Part shown: one piece after another, positions 58,166-64,000 of the stretch
Position numbering within the stretch: the first letter of the stretch is position 1
Layout of the letters: each line of letters starts with the position of its first letter
Assembly: GCA_963922205.1 (NCBI GenBank)
Contig: CAWUHX010000279.1
Location: 186,001-250,000, forward strand
Origin: Romanomermis culicivorax
Lineage: Eukaryota > Nematoda > Enoplea > Mermithida > Mermithidae
Reading direction: 5' to 3'
DNA length: 64,000 nt
Notes under the pieces: generated by a model
Database searches by the model: none
The model's input: only the letters and a program-made list of their open reading frames with translations
Told to the model about the DNA's origin: nothing
Made by a program: the position numbers and the translations under genes

Positions 58166-59916
58166 GAAGCCGCCCGACGGATGAAAATTGTAAATTTTGG
58201 TGTAAATTTACAAGCACCATTTGTAAATATTTTGTTTGTAATAAATTGGGCCTTCGTAACACTACTGTTCTTAGGAATGAGCTCTGCAACACATGCTACT
58301 CAATACCAATTTTGTGGCCTTTCAAGAAGCAGTCATCTACTTGAGCTACCTCAAAAAGTTGAATGCAAACCACCAAAATCTTTGTGGAGTCCACGACGCA
58401 TGAATGTTACAGTATATGTACCTATTTCTGATCCAATCACTACTAAAGCATGGAAATGTACTTTGCGAAACCGTAAGGTATGTACAAACACTGGTTTTTT
58501 CGGATTTAGGGGCATTACTGCAGACGTCATTACTACTCAGCATCTAGCGCCTGCGGCGTGTACACTGGGGCATCGCACGAAGGTGTTTGGTTTACAAAAA
58601 CTTGTGGAGATACGTCCTGGCTTTTATAGCACTAACCAAACACTGGAGGTGGTGTATTCATGGTGCTGCAATGACGTCTGCAAGACAGTGACTAACGTCT
58701 TCATCGAGGAGGGACAGGTCCCTTCATGGGTTGGCACTACAGCTCTAAGTACCTTAGGAGATGTAGGTGGATGCAGCCCCACTGCAGGTCAATGCACTAC
58801 TCTTGACGGGGTAATTGTTTGGCCTGCCACAAACTTTACAGCACAGTGTCATTATCGACCTCAGGGTAATTATACTGCATCTGTATCAGGGAACCATATC
58901 ATTGATGATTTGCAGGTTGCCCTGAAGATCCCGGGAAACTCTCACGTGTTTCGGTTGTGTCCTGACCTCCGGTTGAACACAGTGCGAACAGATCAGGGTC
59001 TTCTTCAACGCATCCACGGAAGATTTAATCTGACCCAGAGGTTGTTCGGGTTGGCAAAGGACTCCGTCCCTGACCCCGTCAATGCCAAACTGAACTACCT
59101 GGCTCAGCAGATCAAGGAATTGGAAATTTACAATTTGAGTCCATGTGGCTTGAATTGTGTTCTCACGCTCAAAGCTACCTTGATCTGACTTCGCAGTTGC
59201 TTCGTTTTGACCCTACACTAGGAACCCGGGCGTTCTTGCAAAGGAATGACCTGACGGCGGAATTTACGGATGAAGCACTGATGATATGGCTGTGTCAAAA
59301 GGTCAACGCCACTTATGTCTACCATTCGTACCGAGTGGGGGACAACTGTTACAAGTATCTACCTGTGCAGGTTGGCGGTACTATTTATTTTGCCATCCCC
59401 GGTGGCCCAGATCTCACTAAATTCAGTTCAAAGGTGCCGTGTGACCACCACTTTAGGGGGATTTTCCGAAATCGCTCTGGCTGGTTTACTGAGTCTGGCA
59501 CGGTCCATGTGAGCCACATTCCGCTTGAACTGTTTTGGAAACAACGCTTCAACGTCACTCACTTTGACGCTCCCCGGCTCTTTCAGAATCAGTTGGGGAT
59601 GACCCCTTCAAGTTTTGCTTTCTTTAAACAGTACGTTTACAAGACTGAGCAAATTGAAGCGGTCTTAAACCGGTTGGTTAATTACACAGCTGGTCTATCC
59701 CTCCAACCAGATACTATCTATCAAGCGGTTGCAGGGGTAGGGACCGACATCAAAGCCTCACTGGAAGGTGTTGGTCTGGCAGCAAACCACTTGATTACTG
59801 GTCAGCAGCACAACCTCATACAGGGCTTACAGTCTCTTTTGAGTGGCCCAATGCAGTTGATCTTTTACACACTAGTTACCCTGGCAGTACTGGCCAGTAC
59901 AGGATTTCTCATCTAG
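58151..59916 (+). pseudogene. env: Envelope-like glycoprotein with signal peptide and TM
   Basis: Starts at ATG 58151 or 58181; a hydrophobic signal-like segment follows ([15 protein letters not shown]). The ectodomain is Cys-rich with many N-x-S/T sequons. The first frame ends at 59188; the rest (59143-59916) is in another frame, so a 1-nt shift lies between. Near the C-terminus is a membrane segment (LIFYTLVTLAVLASTG) cut by TAG 59914-59916. The glycoprotein class is undetermined; it resembles neither a clear phlebovirus-type nor a clear baculovirus-F-type protein by eye. Its position ahead of the proteases is odd. Decayed copy. Confidence 0.65.
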
Positions 59917-60498
59917 GTTGGGATCTCCTATTACCTCAGTTATTGCCTGGGGAAAAGACAGGTTCGGTTTGTTAGCCAATACTCTCCGCTGAACCTCCTC
60001 CGGAAAGTTCATCGTGGGGTAGGTTTTCACTACGTGCAGAATGATGTGCCAACTCAGTTAGACAGGATCACTCCGTGCTTTGTCGTACTGGTTGACCACA
60101 AGGAAACTCCTGCTTTCCTTGACACTGGTTGTCCACGGACCATCATTAGTCAATGCCTTCACAAAGCGCTGATTAAAGAGAGTCCGAAGGCGGCAATGGC
60201 TTTCCAGCAACATCACGACTTTAACCCATTGATGAGTATCAATGGGAAAGCAGTCCATACTCTTCTATCGGGACCATATGAGATCATGTTGCCTGGGACC
60301 CGTCAGCCACACACTAGAGTGGATACACATCTCCATGTGTGTAAGACCATGTCTCCTTTCTGGGCACCAGTCGATCTGATTCTTGGATTGGACTTCCTAG
60401 AACAATTCCAGAATATCACGTTTGATTACCAACAACATGTCTGTCGATTGAATGCGGTAGAACTGCCACTTATTTTGACAGCGGCTGAGATTGATTAG
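59917..60498 (+). pseudogene. Retropepsin-like protease 1, in frame with the envelope tail
   Basis: Same frame as the envelope C-terminus, after the TAG. FLDTGCPRTII near 60120 (D-T-G) and LILGLDFLEQF near 60380 (hydrophobic-Gly flap/C-terminal motif) define a retropepsin fold. It ends at TAG 60496. Fusion of a protease to an envelope cytoplasmic tail would be unusual. Confidence 0.7.
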
Positions 60499-60960
60499 AT
60501 CCAACCCTGGTGGGAGAACACACGTTCACTGTCAAGGGCCTCCCACAGGTCCCGGTCTCGATCAAGATCAAGGACTCCATCCATTTCTCGGCCACCCTCG
60601 AGAGCTTCCTTAATTGCCTCATCCCGTGGGTCAACCAGAGGAAGTAGAACCTCTTCTAGACCGGCTAGTGATCATTTTATGGCCAAGTCAGGATCAACTT
60701 GTCCTTGACCCCCGCCTGGAAATTCTCCAGTTACAGTAGAGAAAGGCCATTCTCGTGAGCCTAGTGATTCTGATGCACCTGCATCCCCTGTACTAGAGGT
60801 GCCACCACTCTCTGATGCGGAGGTTGAATCACTGGGGGCTACTCAGAGCTCAGGAGAGAGATTGGATCATGTACTCACTGTTCAGGTTAATCCCACTCCT
60901 CGGACCAATCTGGAAGCCTCCGTTGGTTATGCTCTGGTAGGATAACTCAGATGCACTGGC
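60499..60960 (+). pseudogene. Arg/Ser-rich linker between the two proteases
   Basis: Same frame; starts with RS dipeptides (RSRSRSRSRTPS), then an acidic Pro/Ser-rich region. Stops: TGA near 60706 and TAA near 60943. RS domains usually mediate binding to RNA or splicing factors (family knowledge); the role here is unknown. Confidence 0.5.
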
Positions 60961-61956
60961 TTGCCAATACCGAGGCGAACCGATGCGCCAGAGTCGAGTT
61001 TTGATGACTCCATACCTGATCCAGGTCATGTAGTCTCAGCTTTCTATCCCACTGAAATGAGGACCCCTCATATCAGAGTTCTACTGAACAATTGGGTAGA
61101 AGCCAAAGCTCTAATTGATACAGGAGCAGTCTTCTCGCTCCTGGATCACAAGTTGGCAGTTCAGTTACCCGACTTGGTGCTCACAGAGACTAGGGCTCGT
61201 CCCATAGCAGCTAATGGGTCTCCAATCCTACTGCTAGGTGCTGCCTATGTCACGGTGACAGTGGCTGATGTTTCTGAATGGATTCAGGTCCTAGTTCAAG
61301 AGAACTGCTCAGCTGAACTAGTCTTGGGGACGAACTTCCTCGGACGGTTCAATTGTGTCAGTTTGAACTGGGAGAAATCCTTTCTCCAGTTCAAGGAACG
61401 TGGGGTTCCGTGTGAAGGCCTCATTCACAATCCTCCTTCTGCTCGTGGGGCACTACCCTTGCAGGAGTTGATCGTCCTTGAGCCTCGCTTGTTGACACAA
61501 TTTACTGCACCTGTACCTGCATTGTATGCAACTGTACCCGAGGTAGCTTTCTTTCCTAAGCCTCTTTTGGGACAGCAACGCAGTGTGTACTTTGCTGGTA
61601 CTGTGAGTACTGTGACCAATGGTCGCATACCCCTACAGGTAGTTAACCCGAGTACACACTCAGTGGTTCTCTACCCGCACACAACCATCGGTCATGTGCA
61701 GATGCATACTGATTCCTCACAGGGATTGGTGGTCAAGTCTGATACCATTCTTGACCGTGAGTGGGTTGAAGCTAATGCTGCGATATCTCCAGATATCTCC
61801 TCACAGGATAAAGTAGGTTGCTCGATCTGCTGGTCGCATTTACTGACCTCTACGCTATTGATGAAAAGGACACAGGTTCCACTGACCTCATGCACCATGA
61901 GATCAGCACGGGTGACGCTCGCCCAGTCCGCCGTTTCCCTTACCGCACTATTATAG
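60961..61956 (+). pseudogene. Retropepsin-like protease 2 and RT N-terminus
   Basis: ALIDTGAVFSLL near 61115 (D-T-G), IAANGSPI, and LVLGTNFLGRF near 61325 define a gypsy protease. The linker leads to the conserved RT start (R-P-V-R-R-F-P-Y-R-T) in a shifted frame after about 61815. The RT fingers and palm should follow but are absent. Confidence 0.8.
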
Positions 61957-62971
61957 GCGTTTCATCCCTGGTTGCGCTCGGCTCAGCGAGCCGCTGACCA
62001 AGCTCTTACGGAAGGAAGTTACCTTCCTGTGGTCAAGGCCTCAGGAAGAGGCATTCGACGAACTCTGAAGGCTGTTGTTGAACCCTCCTGACCTGCGCCA
62101 TCCCGAATTTTCAAAATCCTTCATACTTCAAACTGATGCAAGTATTTCGGGGATAGGAGCAGTTCTGAGCCAGTCAGACGAAGATGGATAGGACCATCCT
62201 GTTGCGTACACCAGTAGAGGGTTAACAGCAGATGAGAAGAACTACACTATTACGGAGTTAGAGACTCTCACTGTTGTCCATTTCGTCAAGCACTTTTGGC
62301 CTTACCTCTTTCAACATGAGGTGGTCGTTCAGACGGATCACACTGCTGTTAAGGCTGTGTTAGAGAAACCAAACCCTTCGTCCCGGATAGCTCGGTGGGG
62401 CCTCGCGTTAGCTGAATTCAAACTGACTATTCGGCCGCAAAAAGGTCGGTCTAATGGTAATGCCGACGCATTATCACACCTTCCTGATCCTAATTCCCTT
62501 GCCGGGGAGAGTATCGACGATACTCCCCTATACAGACCCGAGGGAGAGGTTATGATGATCTCCGATGGTGCGCAGCACCTTGCGAATTCGTCCCATAAGA
62601 CCACCAATGGTGCGCAGCGCCTGGCCAGGTCTGAGTCTTATGCAGATGCGCAGCACCATGACCTTCTCGCAACTCAATTTGAGGATCCAGAATTAGCCTC
62701 CATTCTTAGATCACTAAAACCCTACGGTGATCAGAAGGATGTTAATGGCTACCACCTGTTGGATAACATCCTTCAGCAGTGGACAGGCGAGTCCAACAAG
62801 ATTGTTGTCCCTCGGTCAATGGTTACTACCATTATTGAGGCTCACCATAACGACATTCTTGCTGGACACTTTGGTGCAAAACGTACCGCGAGGCTTATAG
62901 CCCCTAGGTACCACTGGCCTTCCCTCAGTACAGACGTCAAGTCGTATGTATGTCCACCAAGGTCATACTGA
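61944..62971 (+). pseudogene. RT thumb, RNase H and integrase zinc-binding domain
   Basis: Directly after the RT start comes YRRFIPG, the RT thumb/connection, so the RT catalytic core (including the Y-x-DD box) is deleted. RNase H follows: QTDASISGIGAVL near 62130, TITELETL, QTDHTAVK near 62330 and GNADALS. The integrase HHCC region has AHHNDILAGHFG and RYHWPSL; the Cys pair is lost at the next deletion near 62950. Confidence 0.8.
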
Positions 62972-63430
62972 TTGGGATGAACACCTGCCGTATTCTGTGT
63001 TCGCTGTCAACATTAGCATGAATGAGTCCACAGGGTATTCACCCTTTGAGCTCATGTATGGTCAGACACCCATGCTACCTGTTGATGCAGCGCTCTCATT
63101 CAACTCTCCGGCTCATATCATAGATGTTTCTACTTATGATAAGGAGGTGAAACTGCATTTTACAAATGCCTTGGCCTTGATCCAGAGCAGAATTGAGAGA
63201 TCACAGGCGGCTTATGCTACGTCCTACGACTGCATGGCACGAGATGTCTCTTACAAAGTTGGGGATCAGGTGCTCAAACTGCGCACCACCGGAAAATGTG
63301 GTCTAACGCCCAAATTACTGCCCATTTATGATGGCCCCTACTTTGTCACGAATGTGGCATATCCCAATGTCACCATTTGACTTGACACTGACCAAGAAGA
63401 TACTGTGCATGTCAATCAGCTTAGACGCTA
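62946..63430 (+). pseudogene. Integrase C-terminal part of the large element
   Basis: Starts with HTDWDEHLPYSVFAVN and GYSPFELMYGQTP, which lie just after the catalytic Glu in gypsy integrases. The D,D-35-E core is missing: the deletion joins the zinc-binding domain to this region at about 62950-62962. C-terminal DNA-binding region to TAG near 63430. Confidence 0.8.
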
Positions 63431-64000
63431 GGTGTCACCTGCTCAGCCTACAGAAGAAGAGGAGATACCTTCCACTTCACAGGTCATCGAGATGGCACCT
63501 TTGTTGATCCCGTCAACAAACAGAGATTTTACACAAGATCTCATTGACCCACATCTTGATGCAGAGGTCTCCGACCCATAATCAAATGGCTCTTCTCTTC
63601 TTTACTTACGGACGGGGTCGTCCTTTTTTCGAAGGACCGCCATGCCCCCACAGAATACCCACTCCTGTTCCATGCTGGGATAGCAGTGTAAAGAAGAGAA
63701 CAAGCAGCGATCAATGCATCTAAACTAGGGTATTGCCTCATATCACAGGCGCATCCCTGCGATTGCCTATATCTCCCCTCTAAAATTTTTCTGTTAGTCT
63801 CGTTTCAGATTTCACAAATTAATCAACAATTGGCAACTTCACCGAAGGGATCAACTGACGTCAGCAACTCAATGCATCTCCAATTGACGTCAGCAACTTC
63901 ACGCACCATTGACAAAATTCCACAAGCCAAAATGCACCGAAAAACCACTGGACCATCGACCGCTCGCCATCACCATCACCTGAACGTTTGACCTCCACAG
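63431..64000 (+). other. 3' region of the large element
   Basis: No ORF with motif. 63850-63900 has two more TGACGTCAGCAACT boxes without obvious hairpins, the same word as in the 53-kb array. Confidence 0.5.

Larger units (their letters stand above)
50997..64000 (+). mobile_element. Large Ty3/gypsy-like element with envelope-like gene
   Basis: Order: candidate LTR, 4.6-kb leader with hairpin array, gag, a GC-rich block, envelope-like glycoprotein, protease 1, Arg/Ser-rich linker, protease 2, RT start, RT end/RNase H, integrase ends. Envelope upstream of pol is unusual for gypsy-type elements, where it normally follows pol. Many stops and frameshifts; both catalytic cores of pol are deleted. 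The element runs past the end of the window. Confidence 0.7.

Noticed and set aside
57531..58292. 253-codon minus-strand ORF
   Set aside because: Antisense shadow in GC-rich DNA; Ser/Ala/Thr-rich with no motif.

Overview
The window looks like nuclear DNA of a repeat-rich nematode, most plausibly a mermithid such as Romanomermis (inference, about 0.6). Support: (i) the first 3.54 kb is invertebrate mitochondrial sequence with 43-52 nt tRNAs lacking one or both side arms and a 3,057-bp tandem repeat unit; armless mitochondrial tRNAs and roughly 3-kb mtDNA repeats are known from mermithids. (ii) A degenerate nematode-type telomere tract (GCCTAA/TTAGGC) lies at 38.89 kb. (iii) The one large host gene has many short introns.

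Layout. 1-3541: mitochondrial DNA (ND3, tRNA-Lys, a tRNA with loop TTTCAAA present three times, two paralogous unidentified ORFs), either a nuclear insertion or an assembly join. 3552-5310: LTR-like repeat plus a broken gag with an RGG-type tail. 6.3-9.3 kb: dispersed repeats, a retroelement leader fragment and a miniature LTR element (TRIM). 9660-17918 (minus): a complete 20-exon synaptojanin gene, 1,101 residues predicted, every splice phase consistent. 18.8-22.1 kb: palindromic element, then a Ty3/gypsy relic interrupted by a hAT-type MITE. 23121-23507 (minus): a small two-exon gene for a single-TM, probably mitochondrial protein. 23.7-26.3 kb: MITEs. 26.5-31.3 kb: a second decayed Ty3/gypsy element. 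32304-35369: a second copy of the LTR-like repeat directly followed by a decayed gene with a complete DEDDy 3'-5' exonuclease signature, hit by two MITEs of one family in opposite orientation. 35.4-50.2 kb: nested MITEs, inverted repeats, a truncated LINE, minisatellites. 51.0-64.0 kb: a very large Ty3/gypsy-like element with a 4.6-kb leader, gag, an envelope-like glycoprotein, two retropepsin domains and a pol lacking the RT and integrase catalytic cores.

The most unusual signal is in that leader: an array of about 66-nt repeats (53.17-54.02 kb), each with a GACGTC(AGC)-like box followed by a hairpin whose arms change together from copy to copy. Other strong results are many DNA transposons delimited by 7-8 of 8 matching target-site duplications, the exonuclease gene behind an LTR, and the nested duplication inside the mitochondrial unit. 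Apart from synaptojanin and the small mitochondrial-type gene, almost everything is mobile or repeat DNA.
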